DNA of 51,447 bases from Methanobacterium sp. GTDB lineage: Archaea; Methanobacteriota; Methanobacteria; Methanobacteriales; Methanobacteriaceae. The notes under the pieces were generated by a model. The model made no database searches and had not been told where the DNA came from. It saw nothing but the letters and a program-made list of their open reading frames with translations. Position 1 is the stretch's first letter; each line of letters starts with the position of its first letter. The translations under genes were made by a program, and so were the position numbers. Of the stretch, positions 20,424 through 32,502 are shown piece by piece. The DNA lies in assembly GCA_020855015.1 (NCBI GenBank), contig JAHKLP010000022.1, positions 1 through 51,447 on the forward strand, in the 5' to 3' direction.

Positions 20424-21142
20424 TGGTCAAAATGGTGGAAACAGAAGTAGAATGTTGTAAAATAATATCAGAAGATATAGAAAACGCATCAGTAATAGAA
20501 GGATCTCCAGAACTGGGACTCATTGGTAACATAGTGGGATGGCTCCTAGTAGAAGAACTTAAAATGAAGGAAATTGGACACATCGAATCCAAATACTTCC
20601 CACCACTCGCTGTTCTTTACAGAGGAGTTGCAATTCACCCATTTAGGATTTATTCCGTTGATGAATTGGTTCTATTCCTATCAGACTTTGTTGTTCCACC
20701 AAACGTAACTTACGACATGACCAACGCCATTGTGGACTGGATGGAGCGAAATAACAGTAAAGAAATCATAACGTTAAATAGTATTGCTGTCCGTCAAAAA
20801 ACTAACGGAGTTGCGGGTGCAGCTAACTCACCAGAAGGTCTTAAAAGGTTAGGGGATCTTGAACTACCCATACTCCCCTTTGGAAATATTAACGGACTTT
20901 CAGGGACTCTTTTAACCAGAAGCATAAGCCGTGACATTACAGGATCATGTTTATTTGCCGAGGTTCTAAATCAGTACCCTGATCCCCGTGCTGCTGCCAG
21001 TGTAGTGGATGTTTTAAATAGGATGCTGGACATAGAAGTAAATCCAGAACCACTCTTAAAAGAGGCAGAAGAGATTGAGTCGCGGCTTAAAGAGCTTGCT
21101 AATGCCGTTAAGAGTGAAGGGGAATCCCCCGCATATATTTAA
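20423..21142 (+). CDS. PAC2-family protein (proteasome assembly chaperone-like)
   Basis: 239 residues with the PAC2 fold: SPELGLIGNIVGWLLVEELKMKEIGHIESKYFPPLAVLYRG, KEIITLNSIAVRQ, and LPILPFGNINGLSGTLLTRSISRDI, followed by LNQYPDPRAAASVVDVLNRML and a C-terminal helix. Archaeal PAC2 proteins related to PbaA/PbaB assist proteasome-like assembly or bind other partners; this one is a divergent paralogue of the PAC2 gene at 23573. It is coupled to the exported PepSY-like protein, an unexpected partner. Its stop lies only 8 bp before a tRNA-Arg. Confidence 0.86.
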   Translation: MVKMVETEVECCKIISEDIENASVIEGSPELGLIGNIVGWLLVEELKMKEIGHIESKYFPPLAVLYRGVAIHPFRIYSVDELVLFLSDFVVPPNVTYDMTNAIVDWMERNNSKEIITLNSIAVRQKTNGVAGAANSPEGLKRLGDLELPILPFGNINGLSGTLLTRSISRDITGSCLFAEVLNQYPDPRAAASVVDVLNRMLDIEVNPEPLLKEAEEIESRLKELANAVKSEGESPAYI

Positions 21143-21150
21143 ATTCATAC

Positions 21151-21228
<78 letters not shown>

Positions 21229-21301
21229 TTGTACCCTTTTTTATTCGAAATAGTAAAGTTTAAGATATAATAATAAATAATAATTGAAAATAAATCATAA
21301 T

Positions 21302-21879
<578 letters not shown>

Positions 21880-21980
21880 AAAAATAAATTTGATTGCAGT
21901 CTATTAAAAAGTTGTCACCCAGGAAAAAAAGATGAATAATATAATTAGTTCTAATAATACAATCAACAGTTTTAAAAAAA

Positions 21981-22088
21981 TTATTCAACAGGATTTCTGT
22001 TTAAAACCTGCATTATTAAACTTACCAGGACAAACCCACAAATTATAACTGCTAAAATCCACCAAGAATATTCCATCATTATACTCAT
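21981..22088 (-). CDS. 35-residue single-span membrane peptide
   Basis: Too short for routine calling. The peptide starts MSIMMEYSWWILAVIICGF, continues with one strongly hydrophobic helix (residues 8-27) and ends with a short polar tail NRNPVE. Expression signals are good: GAGGTG lies eight bases before the ATG, and on the minus strand a TATA box (GTTTTTATATATCG, about 22164-22177) sits about 80 bp upstream. No family is recognised. It could be a small regulatory or assembly membrane peptide. Confidence 0.6.
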   Translation of the reverse strand: MSIMMEYSWWILAVIICGFVLVSLIMQVLNRNPVE

Positions 22089-22212
22089 ACATAAACACCT
22101 CATTATTCTTATTCTGAAGTAAATCCTAAAATCTTGCTTCTTTCATAATGGTTAACTTAATACGATATATAAAAACTTTTCTCGTGGCAATTGTATTTCC
22201 AGAAATATGATA

Positions 22213-23478
22213 TTATTTCATAAATGCATCTAATGTGGAATTTTCATTTTTATAAACTTCATTAACAACTTCTTCATCCTCGTTAAATACCATTTCCCCA
22301 TATTTTCCCCCACCACCTACCCTAATCTGCAGGGTTTTATCCCGAAATGCACTTATCCTTCGGGCAATTTCAGGGTCAATTTCGGCCAAATCTTTCATTG
22401 GAGCATCAATCAAGACGGAAATTTCATCACCAAAGTGCAAAATTAATTCTTGCCATTTTCTCTGCACGAATTTGGTGGTAACTCCTTTACTGTAGGTGAG
22501 ACTTATGATTTCAGCCAAAGGCATTATATGGATATATGGTGGTCTGTGGGTGGGGTGTTGGGGTTCATTCCAGGTGGCAAGCTCCTCCACCCGATAGTCA
22601 ACTCCTTTTTTAATGGTTCCTCCACAGGGACATTTCATATTCATTCGTATGGCATCCTCTGGATGGAACTGCTGGTAGCATTTGGTACAGGCAGTGTGAT
22701 GATATTTACCCAGGCGTGGGTCGAACCCATAATTTGCTGTGATCTTCTTGTCACAGATTGCACGGGCCAGTGCAGGGAAGCTTATATTTTTAACGTCAAT
22801 TTCATTAAACTCACGTCCCAAACGATGGGGCCAGGGGGAGTGTGCGTCAGAGTTGGTAAGGAATGGTATCTCCTGTAATTCTTCAATACGATCTGCCATA
22901 TCCGTATCTGCCGAGAGCCCAAGCTCCACAAAATCAGGAGTTTCACAATAACAGTCCATTAGACTATCATATTCTTTGTATATGCTAGTCCAGGGTGTGA
23001 ATGCATGAGAAGGACCCATTATACAGCCGTTATTCCGTACTAATTCCTGTATTTCGGCACCATTCATACGGACCCTTGGCCTTCCATCTGAATCAAGGTT
23101 TCCCTTAAGTTTTTTGCGTATACTATAGGCTGCTTCAAAGGAAGGAAGAATAATAAGATGGTGAACTCTTTTAGAGTCCTCAACTTCAGCTGTGAGAATA
23201 AGATTGGTTTCTGGATTTTTTGGAAGCCCTTCCTGGATTTCTTCCTGAAGAAATTCATTATGGACTTTTTCATTTTCCCTGATCCTGAAAACTCCTTGGT
23301 TGACCTCTTCTGTGGCCTCTTCAATCATATTAAGCCATCCTTGATGAAACGCATCCCCCGTAGCAACTAGATGCAGTCCCTTGAGGCTTCCCTGTGAAGA
23401 TAATAACTCGGGAGTCATATTTTTCGAAGTGGCCATTGAGTAACGGCCATGAATATGCAGATCAGCCCTGATAATCAA
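22213..23478 (-). CDS. Endonuclease Q (PHP-domain DNA repair nuclease)
   Basis: 421 residues. The N-terminal PHP metal centre is seen (RADLHIHGRYS at residues 4-14, VATGDAFHQGW, TNSDAHSPWPHRLGREF), then a zinc-binding region (CTKCYQQFHPEDAIRMNMKCPCGG, about residues 262-290). This is the archaeal family first tagged as helicase-like and later shown in Thermococcales to be EndoQ, which nicks 5' of uracil, hypoxanthine, xanthine and abasic sites. The last residues include NSTLDAFM (413-420), a PCNA-interacting (PIP) box candidate. The start is TTG after GGGGTGA. Confidence 0.9.
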   Translation of the reverse strand: MIIRADLHIHGRYSMATSKNMTPELLSSQGSLKGLHLVATGDAFHQGWLNMIEEATEEVNQGVFRIRENEKVHNEFLQEEIQEGLPKNPETNLILTAEVEDSKRVHHLIILPSFEAAYSIRKKLKGNLDSDGRPRVRMNGAEIQELVRNNGCIMGPSHAFTPWTSIYKEYDSLMDCYCETPDFVELGLSADTDMADRIEELQEIPFLTNSDAHSPWPHRLGREFNEIDVKNISFPALARAICDKKITANYGFDPRLGKYHHTACTKCYQQFHPEDAIRMNMKCPCGGTIKKGVDYRVEELATWNEPQHPTHRPPYIHIMPLAEIISLTYSKGVTTKFVQRKWQELILHFGDEISVLIDAPMKDLAEIDPEIARRISAFRDKTLQIRVGGGGKYGEMVFNEDEEVVNEVYKNENSTLDAFMK

Positions 23479-23572
23479 TTTTTCACCCCTTTTCTTTTAT
23501 ATTAAATATGTTGAAAATTAATAAAAAAAAAGAAAGATTCTAATCGGTGTATTAAAAAGATTTTAATGTGAA

Positions 23573-24346
23573 TCAGCCTATGTATCTCAGGTCTTCTTCA
23601 CCAGGGACTATGTTCATCCGCTCAGCCATCTCTCTTTCCATCTGCTGAGCCTTGCTAATCATTTTTCGGGTTTCTTCGGCACGTTCTTCAAGTTTTGCCA
23701 CATCGACATCCACTTTTATCATTTTCAATAGCGCTGTAAGCACTGCCTTTGATGCATCGGCGTCGATGAAGTAACCTGGGGTTTCACCCATGAGACAAAC
23801 CCCATTCATGCCTCTGGAAATTCCCAAACCAAGAATAAGGCCTGATGCCCCAATTATGCCCCCATCAGCCGATCTCAGGGTTATTTCATATTCTTTGAGA
23901 ATTTCTGCCAATTCTTTATTGGTGGCTGCTCCGTAGACCTTTGGTTTATCCACTGGTTGGCCTGTTCCCAAACCACCGAGAGTGTAAATTTCTTTAACAC
24001 CATATTTTTCCACAAAATCAAGTATATATCCACATATCTCATATTGTCCCTCTGGACTGAGGCCTTGAGTGTTTCCTCCCAGGAAAATGAAGTCTCTTTC
24101 ATCTTCTCCCTGGTTTTTAAGATAGTAAAACTCGTTTTTCATTGGCTCCACAATACCATCTTCATCAACAAAGACTTGTGGAGGGAATGCTGGTGAATAT
24201 AGTTCAGCGAATTTCTCTGCTCCTAATTCGTGGATAAGGTGTTCTGCAACCAGTTTACCCACGTGACCTATACCTGGTAAGGCTTCAATAAATATGGGAT
24301 CATCAAGATCCACTTCTTTAATCATTTTTATGAATGTTTCTTTCAT
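23573..24346 (-). CDS. PAC2-family proteasome assembly chaperone, PbaB-like
   Basis: 257 residues: FIEALPGIGHVGKLVAEHLIHELGAEKFAELYSPAFPPQV near the N-terminus, KEIYTLGGLGTGQ, ADGGIIGASGLILGLGISRGMNGVCLMGETPGYFIDADASKAVL, and a C-terminal helix. This is the orthologous archaeal PAC2 protein usually located downstream of aIF2-alpha and Nop10, as here. Family knowledge: PbaB-type proteins act in proteasome assembly. About 137 bp separate it from nop10. It is distinct from the PAC2 paralogue at 20423. Confidence 0.92.
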   Translation of the reverse strand: MKETFIKMIKEVDLDDPIFIEALPGIGHVGKLVAEHLIHELGAEKFAELYSPAFPPQVFVDEDGIVEPMKNEFYYLKNQGEDERDFIFLGGNTQGLSPEGQYEICGYILDFVEKYGVKEIYTLGGLGTGQPVDKPKVYGAATNKELAEILKEYEITLRSADGGIIGASGLILGLGISRGMNGVCLMGETPGYFIDADASKAVLTALLKMIKVDVDVAKLEERAEETRKMISKAQQMEREMAERMNIVPGEEDLRYIG

Positions 24347-24483
24347 TTAAACACTCCTAGGCAAAGTATGCTCTCAATAGTAGCTTAATTCCCTAAACTA
24401 ATTATATATAACGGATTGATGGAATTAGAAATTAATTCAGTGCGTATAAGGGTTAATTATGATTTTTTTAAAGTAAACATGGT

Positions 24484-24647
24484 TTAAATGCCTTTGATCT
24501 GTTTCTTGAGAGTTCTCCGGTATTTACCATATTTATCCTCTGGAGAATAGCGTGGAGGATATACCACTTCCAACTCGCCACCACAGTAGGGACAGTGATC
24601 CTTTAGTGTATATTCCTTACAGGAGCGACATCTTCTCATTTTCAATT

Positions 24648-24651
<4 letters not shown>
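24484..24651 (-). CDS. nop10: Ribosome biogenesis protein Nop10
   Basis: A short 55-residue protein found by reading the gap after aIF2-alpha. It starts MKLKMRRCRSCKEYTL, has a zinc-binding CxxC-x9-CxxC group (CRSC...CPYC) and a conserved PPRYSPEDKYGKYRRTLK segment near the C-terminus. Nop10 is a core protein of box H/ACA RNPs and binds Cbf5 to guide pseudouridylation of rRNA. Its ATG overlaps the aIF2-alpha stop (ATGA), the normal archaeal arrangement. Confidence 0.95.
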
Positions 24652-25906
<1,255 letters not shown>

Positions 25907-26017
25907 AATCACCTCTTTGGCTGTGAAAATAAGTCATCTGACCTGTAAAATTGATTAATGGTCCTCGGACTATTATAAAAAGCCTTAATCTATATCTCGC
26001 TATTTATATTTCACTAT

Positions 26018-26986
<969 letters not shown>

Positions 26987-27000
26987 CCCTATTCCTCACT

Positions 27001-27735
27001 TTATTCTTCACTTTCAATTCTAGGAGCTAAGAGAAAACTTAGTTCACCTTCATCAGAGGCCATTTGCAGTGCAAGGTTCAGAGGCATGTCATTTCCCAGC
27101 CGTAAAACTGCAGATTCCGAGAATTTGTCTGCTTTTAACATTTCTTTAACTTTCTCAAGGGAAAAAATCGACTTTGCCGATTCATTTATCTTTTCTCCAT
27201 GTAAATACTCAATTTGAGCATCACCAAACTCCCCCTCTGCTGAAGCTGCGAATTTATCCTCATTTACTTGAAGAGCTATCTTATCAGAAACTATACCTAT
27301 ATCCTGAATAGAATCTTTAAGTAGAGTAAAAGGTACTTCGAATTCAGTTGGGTATTCTAGTTGTGGTGGGCTGGGAGCTTCATATTCTATATCTATTAAT
27401 CTAATTTTGAATGTTCTCTTGGCTTCACCCTCAAATGTTAAGATTAGGTTACCCTCATCAACGGTAAGTTCCACCATATCCTCTGCTTTAGCTCTTTTTA
27501 AGACCTTCATCAACTCTTCAGTGTCCACGTTGATCTTCATTGGCTCATCACACTGGTATTCGTCAAATAAACTTTTTTTTAACTCCAGGTGCACAAATGT
27601 AATGTGACTGCGGTCGAGTGCATCAAGCCTAATGCCTTCTTCGTCTGCTTGCATCTGCACTTCATCAACAATGGATGAGATGGCATCAAAACTGGTCTTC
27701 AAAATATTAGAATCGCTTAAAACTGCCTTGAACAT
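27001..27735 (-). CDS. pcn: DNA polymerase sliding clamp PCNA
   Basis: 244 residues from the ATG at 27735, spaced correctly after AAGGAGG; the ATG at 27741 is too close to that site. It has the clamp signatures FDAISSIVDEVQMQADEEGIRLDALDRSHITFVHLEL near the N-terminus, the interdomain connecting region and the C-terminal LAPRIESEE tail. The trimer tethers polymerases, ligase, Fen1 and repair enzymes such as EndoQ, also in this window. It sits between a membrane protein and GINS. Confidence 0.98.
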   Translation of the reverse strand: MFKAVLSDSNILKTSFDAISSIVDEVQMQADEEGIRLDALDRSHITFVHLELKKSLFDEYQCDEPMKINVDTEELMKVLKRAKAEDMVELTVDEGNLILTFEGEAKRTFKIRLIDIEYEAPSPPQLEYPTEFEVPFTLLKDSIQDIGIVSDKIALQVNEDKFAASAEGEFGDAQIEYLHGEKINESAKSIFSLEKVKEMLKADKFSESAVLRLGNDMPLNLALQMASDEGELSFLLAPRIESEE

Positions 27736-27752
27736 GTTCATCCTCCTTGAAA

Positions 27753-28466
27753 TTACTTTTTATCCTTCTCTTCTATATTATCCTTTTGTTTTTCTTTTAC
27801 ATGGAATGATTTTTTCTTTTCATTTGATGATTTTTTGGTGGAAGGTGCTTCTTCTACTTCTTCTAGTTCTGAGTGTATTTTTTTGAGGAAAGTTACTGCT
27901 AACAAACGGCGCCCGAAAAAACCTGCGATTATAAGGATTCCAATAAGAATTGAAAAAGCTGATAATACTGCTCGTTCACCGTATATTACATTATCTGCTA
28001 ATCGTATCGAACCCCCAAAAAGATACAATACTCCTGCGATTATGAATAAAACTCCTATTAGTCCTCCACCAATCCGAATAATTTGTTCCTTATTGGAATG
28101 TAGATATCGGTAACTTTTAAATTTCATGAATTCCTGAGTTAAATGGAATTCATGTGACTCAGACGGAGCGTTATTATATTCTTCTTGTTTATTATTTACT
28201 TTCTTTTCCTGAGAATTATCTGAAGATTTATTATACGAAGCCTTATTATTAAAATCTGATTCTGAATCTAAACTTTCGGAACCCATTAAAAAATCTCTGA
28301 AACGTTTTGAAGATTTTTTATTCTTTTTAGTGGTTGATGAACCCATGAAAGAGTTATTCTTAGTAATAGATTCGCTTTTAGTCTGTTTATTTGATTGGGA
28401 TGCCTTTAATAATTCTTTTTCAGAAATCTTATGTTCCTGGCTCCCTTTTTTAGATTCTTCCCCCAT
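27753..28466 (-). CDS. Hypothetical two-span membrane protein between TFS and PCNA genes
   Basis: 237 residues from the ATG at 28466 (GGAGAG upstream). Residues 1-115 are a disordered Lys/Ser/Asn-rich region. Two transmembrane helices follow (IIRIGGGLIGVLFIIAGVLYLFGG and AVLSAFSILIGILIIAGFFGRRLL, about residues 130-195). A second basic, low-complexity tail ends the protein (SSNEKKKSFHVKEKQKDNIEEKDKK). Both charged tails are likely on the same side of the membrane. I recognise no family. Its place inside a replication/transcription operon is notable. Confidence 0.8.
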   Translation of the reverse strand: MGEESKKGSQEHKISEKELLKASQSNKQTKSESITKNNSFMGSSTTKKNKKSSKRFRDFLMGSESLDSESDFNNKASYNKSSDNSQEKKVNNKQEEYNNAPSESHEFHLTQEFMKFKSYRYLHSNKEQIIRIGGGLIGVLFIIAGVLYLFGGSIRLADNVIYGERAVLSAFSILIGILIIAGFFGRRLLAVTFLKKIHSELEEVEEAPSTKKSSNEKKKSFHVKEKQKDNIEEKDKK

Positions 28467-28489
28467 TTTTAGTAGCTCTCCTTCAAATA

Positions 28490-28816
<327 letters not shown>

Positions 28817-28909
28817 GATAAAATTTAAACTCACAATAATTATCAATAAATATCCAATATTATTATTTTTTGATTATTTGCCTGCTAGTTGATTTGTTAT
28901 TAGTCTAAT

Positions 28910-29362
28910 TTATTTTTTTATCAACAATTCCAATCTTTTTAACCCATCCTTAAGAATTTCATGATGGTCAAAGGCTAAATCCATTTTAAGTGCCTCTTTA
29001 ACTGTAAATGAAGAAACATCCTGAGCATCCGTGTCTGACTTGAGTTTACCCTCCGTTTTAAGAGTTAAAAAGCATATTGTGATCATGTGCCCCCTAGGAT
29101 CTCTTCCAGGATCGGAATAAACGCCTAATAACCCCAAAATTTCTATTAAAATTCCTGTTTCTTCCTTAACTTCTCTTAAAACAGCTTCTTCAACAGTTTC
29201 TCCATATTCGACAAAACCACCGGGCAGTGCCCATGATCCCTGAAAAGGATTGTTTTTCCGCTTTATTAATATTATTTTACCATTTTCATCAGTTATCAAT
29301 GCGTCAACAGTCAATAAAGGGTATCTAGAATCTTTTATATGTACACTCCCCTCTATAATCAT
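28910..29362 (-). CDS. NUDIX hydrolase, ADP-ribose pyrophosphatase-like
   Basis: 150 residues. The Nudix box is complete: GGFVEYGETVEEAVLREVKEETGILIE, near residues 48-74, with the REVKEE metal-binding core. The N-terminal TVDALITDENGKIILIKRKNNPFQGSWALPGG segment is typical of ADP-ribose or sugar-nucleotide pyrophosphatases. It hydrolyses a nucleoside diphosphate-X substrate; the exact one cannot be read. It lies between DUF99 and TFS in the same orientation. Confidence 0.93.
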   Translation of the reverse strand: MIIEGSVHIKDSRYPLLTVDALITDENGKIILIKRKNNPFQGSWALPGGFVEYGETVEEAVLREVKEETGILIEILGLLGVYSDPGRDPRGHMITICFLTLKTEGKLKSDTDAQDVSSFTVKEALKMDLAFDHHEILKDGLKRLELLIKK

Positions 29363-29450
29363 TTTATGGATCGTTGGGTATGTTAATTTTATGTTGCGGA
29401 TTGATTAATGCAAAAAGTTTATAATTCATAATAATTGGATTAAAAAGACA

Positions 29451-30146
29451 TTAAGCATTTCCTTTCGATTCTCCAGTGATAACACCAGCAGCTATGATAT
29501 GGGCAGCACGGATGGGTTCGGGTATTGCACTCCTAGTTGTTGAAAGTATCACAATCTTCTGTGCATCTTCCTTACTGATTCCGCTGGTCTGCATATAAAT
29601 TGATTCTTGGTTGTGGATCTTATCAATCTTGTAAATCTCTCCAGCTTCAAGAATGTGTTTCCATCTTTCTTCCCAATCATGAAAGTTTTTCAAAGCTTTT
29701 TTTATGCGTGATAAATCAGGATATCTGCGCATGATAACTATAACTGGCACTCCTGTTTCCTGGAATACCTTCTTGATATCAACCACATTAAATCCGCCAA
29801 AGGTAATCCCATCCAGCATCATAACTCCCAACTGATCCTGGTGTCTAGATTTGTTTACCATCTCAATTAGAGAATCAGTGGCGTCGTTACCGTCAATAGT
29901 TATCTTGGTGGTGATTACGCCATCTAACCAATTTCCTGCCCTAAAAACCGTTCCCACAAGCATGACTTGTTCATGGGTGTGGGGTGTAAATGGAGCGTCG
30001 TCAACTCCAAGGATCCTTATTTCCTGCTTAATGTTTCGGAATTTTTTGACTTCATTTTTTCTTTTTGGTGGTCTTCTTGGTGGTTTTGGCTGCCTTTTTT
30101 GCTGGCTTTTTAGCTTTCTTTTTTCCTTTAGTTTTTCCATCAGCAT
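29451..30146 (-). CDS. DUF99 family protein, start probably disturbed by a homopolymer error
   Basis: The DUF99 part is clear: IRILGVDDAPFTPHTHEQVMLVGTVFRAGNWLDGVITTKITIDGNDATD, LGVMMLDGITFGGFNVVDI, VIVIMRRYPDLSRIKKAL and IPEPIRAAHIIAAGVI. The family resembles endonuclease V-like folds; its function is not established. The only in-frame ATG (30146 or 30140) overlaps rpoL by about 95 bp, has no ribosome binding site, and reads the rpoL lysine tail in another frame. An ATG at 30055 overlapping the rpoL stop would be in frame if the six-A run at 30042-30047 had seven As. The true start is likely 30055. Confidence 0.82.
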   Translation of the reverse strand: MLMEKLKEKRKLKSQQKRQPKPPRRPPKRKNEVKKFRNIKQEIRILGVDDAPFTPHTHEQVMLVGTVFRAGNWLDGVITTKITIDGNDATDSLIEMVNKSRHQDQLGVMMLDGITFGGFNVVDIKKVFQETGVPVIVIMRRYPDLSRIKKALKNFHDWEERWKHILEAGEIYKIDKIHNQESIYMQTSGISKEDAQKIVILSTTRSAIPEPIRAAHIIAAGVITGESKGNA

Positions 30147-30399
30147 CAGATTCTATGAGTTCTTTGAACTCTTCACATCTTGATTTTAAAGTTTCAGCTG
30201 CTTTTTTGAGGGATTTTTTAGGATTTTTTGCCTTTATGTAGAGCTTTGGCTCCCCAATAATTGGATGTTCAATTACATATGCTGCTGCTTCAACATCCTT
30301 ATCTTCCATAAGGGTCTTTCTAAGAGTGTTACAGAGCGTGTGTGTCTCTCCAGTAATTTCAATCTCTAATTCATTCTTTTTATCTGTTATAATCTTCAT
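30052..30399 (-). CDS. rpoL: RNA polymerase subunit L (Rpo11) with lysine-rich tail
   Basis: 115 residues from ATG at 30399, preceded by GAGGGAT. Residues 1-85 are the RpoL core: MKIITDKKNELEIEITGE, HTLCNTLRKTLMEDKDVEAAAYVIEHPIIGEPKLYIK and a C-terminal helix. It dimerises with RpoD in the polymerase assembly platform. Residues 88-115 are an added tail with 16 lysines plus Ala, Thr and Pro (KKAKKPAKKAAKTTKK), histone H1-like and absent from the usual subunit of about 90-95 residues. It begins one base after the csl4 stop. Confidence 0.95.
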   Translation of the reverse strand: MKIITDKKNELEIEITGETHTLCNTLRKTLMEDKDVEAAAYVIEHPIIGEPKLYIKAKNPKKSLKKAAETLKSRCEEFKELIESDADGKTKGKKKAKKPAKKAAKTTKKTTKKKK

Positions 30400-30400
30400 C

Positions 30401-30970
<570 letters not shown>

Positions 30971-31477
30971 CTAATTCACCTCATTTAAAAAAACAAGTTT
31001 AATCAATTCCATCTTTGCTTTTTATATTAATAGACGTTTTAAGAGTAATTTTAGCCCCATATGCTTTGTTTTTATTTGTGTGGATATTATTCGTATTTTT
31101 TTATTCTAAAAAACCATTTAAAGGATTAATATCATTTATTGAAAACAGTTAATGTGGATAAAATACTTGAATCTTTCATCATAAATTCGACTTAATATTT
31201 GTGACTATATTATTATTAGTGTTAACATTAGAACAATACTGGGAATGTAAATGATTATTATTGAACTGTTATTATTTATTGAATATTGATTATCTGATGG
31301 ATTTTAAAGTTCGGAATGCAACATTTAATTCTAATATTATGCTTTTATTCATGTTTATGTGAAGATAATCTTTTATGAATTTTATAATGTCAATAATATA
31401 TGAAATAGAATTTTAATTATAAATTTGTATTGAAGGTCATCTGCTTAAATTTGTTGTGGATTAATGATTATATTATC
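30971..31477. other. 507-bp gap without a recognised gene
   Basis: A strongly AT-rich stretch between dph2 and csl4, both on the minus strand. I read both strands and found only short ORFs without ribosome binding sites, no strong hairpin and no tRNA-like fold. It must hold the csl4-rpoL promoter; several TATA-like runs exist but none stands out. Confidence 0.4.
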
Positions 31478-32467
31478 TTAGTATTTAATCTCATCCATCT
31501 CATAATCTTCCCAATCTCTCATCCCCAGAACAATTTCTAATTCCTGAGGAGTTAAAAGGGGTTTCTCATACATTTTAGAATCATCTACAGCTATTCGAGG
31601 ACAGGCTGTCACTACAAAAGCATCTAAATTCATGAAAGGCATTAAACTTGGAGGGTTGATTTCGTCGAGAAGGATCAGATAAGCTTCCTTACCACCTTCA
31701 CTGATCATATTCTTTAAATTTTTTGCCAGTTCCCAACGGGACTGCCCCTCTTTGGAAGAGATTAAAATTCCAAATTTTTCAGCTTCAGAAGCACGAGTTA
31801 TCCTTGCAAAACGTATCCTGAGAATTCTATCAGCGAATTCATCTATATCTCTTACTTGGTTAAGATAGGGATCAGCAATAATCACGGTTTTTTTAGTGGA
31901 GAGTTTTATTCCTAATGGATGGAAATTACCACTGCCCAAGTAAAGGAAGGCATCGACTGGTAAATCTTGAACAGCTGAAAAGTTGCATCCCAAAACTTGC
32001 CCTTTCAGAGTTCCTGTTCCTGCCTTCATTATAACTTTTTTCCCCTTTTCCTCAAGTAAATGCGCAGCATCTTCCAAAAGGTGTAGATGCTGAGTGGTAG
32101 TCACCAAACCAATATCTTTCTTTCCTTTAAGAAGTTCTAATGCTTTTTCCAAGATTTTTAAGGATTCCAACTGGTAGTGTGCTTCTACAAAAATAGTGGG
32201 AATCTTCTGGTCAATAGGGAGAGGAGTATGGCCAAAATGGATCAATAGATCAGCCAGTCCTTCCATTTCCTTATCAGAAAGATCACATGCACCATAACAT
32301 GGATCACCAGAAATCACTACTAAAGAATCTGTTTGTTCTTCTATTTCCCTGGCCAAGTCTGTTGCATGGATTTTAAGGCCTTCAGGAAACTGTAAGCCAA
32401 CAATTTTAGCTTCCGTGCTCCGGATTTGATCAATAATTTCTTCTATTTTGAATTGGTAATTAGACAT
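31478..32467 (-). CDS. dph2: Diphthamide biosynthesis enzyme Dph2
   Basis: 329 residues. The three cysteines that bind the noncanonical radical-SAM [4Fe-4S] cluster are visible in their usual contexts: SGDPCYGACDLSD (about residue 58), GTLKGQVLGCNFSAV (about residue 162) and VTACPRIAVDD (about residue 287). Dph2 transfers the 3-amino-3-carboxypropyl group of SAM to the histidine of elongation factor 2, the first diphthamide step. It lies 35 bp after hpt in the same orientation. Confidence 0.96.
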   Translation of the reverse strand: MSNYQFKIEEIIDQIRSTEAKIVGLQFPEGLKIHATDLAREIEEQTDSLVVISGDPCYGACDLSDKEMEGLADLLIHFGHTPLPIDQKIPTIFVEAHYQLESLKILEKALELLKGKKDIGLVTTTQHLHLLEDAAHLLEEKGKKVIMKAGTGTLKGQVLGCNFSAVQDLPVDAFLYLGSGNFHPLGIKLSTKKTVIIADPYLNQVRDIDEFADRILRIRFARITRASEAEKFGILISSKEGQSRWELAKNLKNMISEGGKEAYLILLDEINPPSLMPFMNLDAFVVTACPRIAVDDSKMYEKPLLTPQELEIVLGMRDWEDYEMDEIKY

Positions 32468-32502
32468 CGAATCCCTATCATTTAATAATCAGCCCTCACC
32501 CA

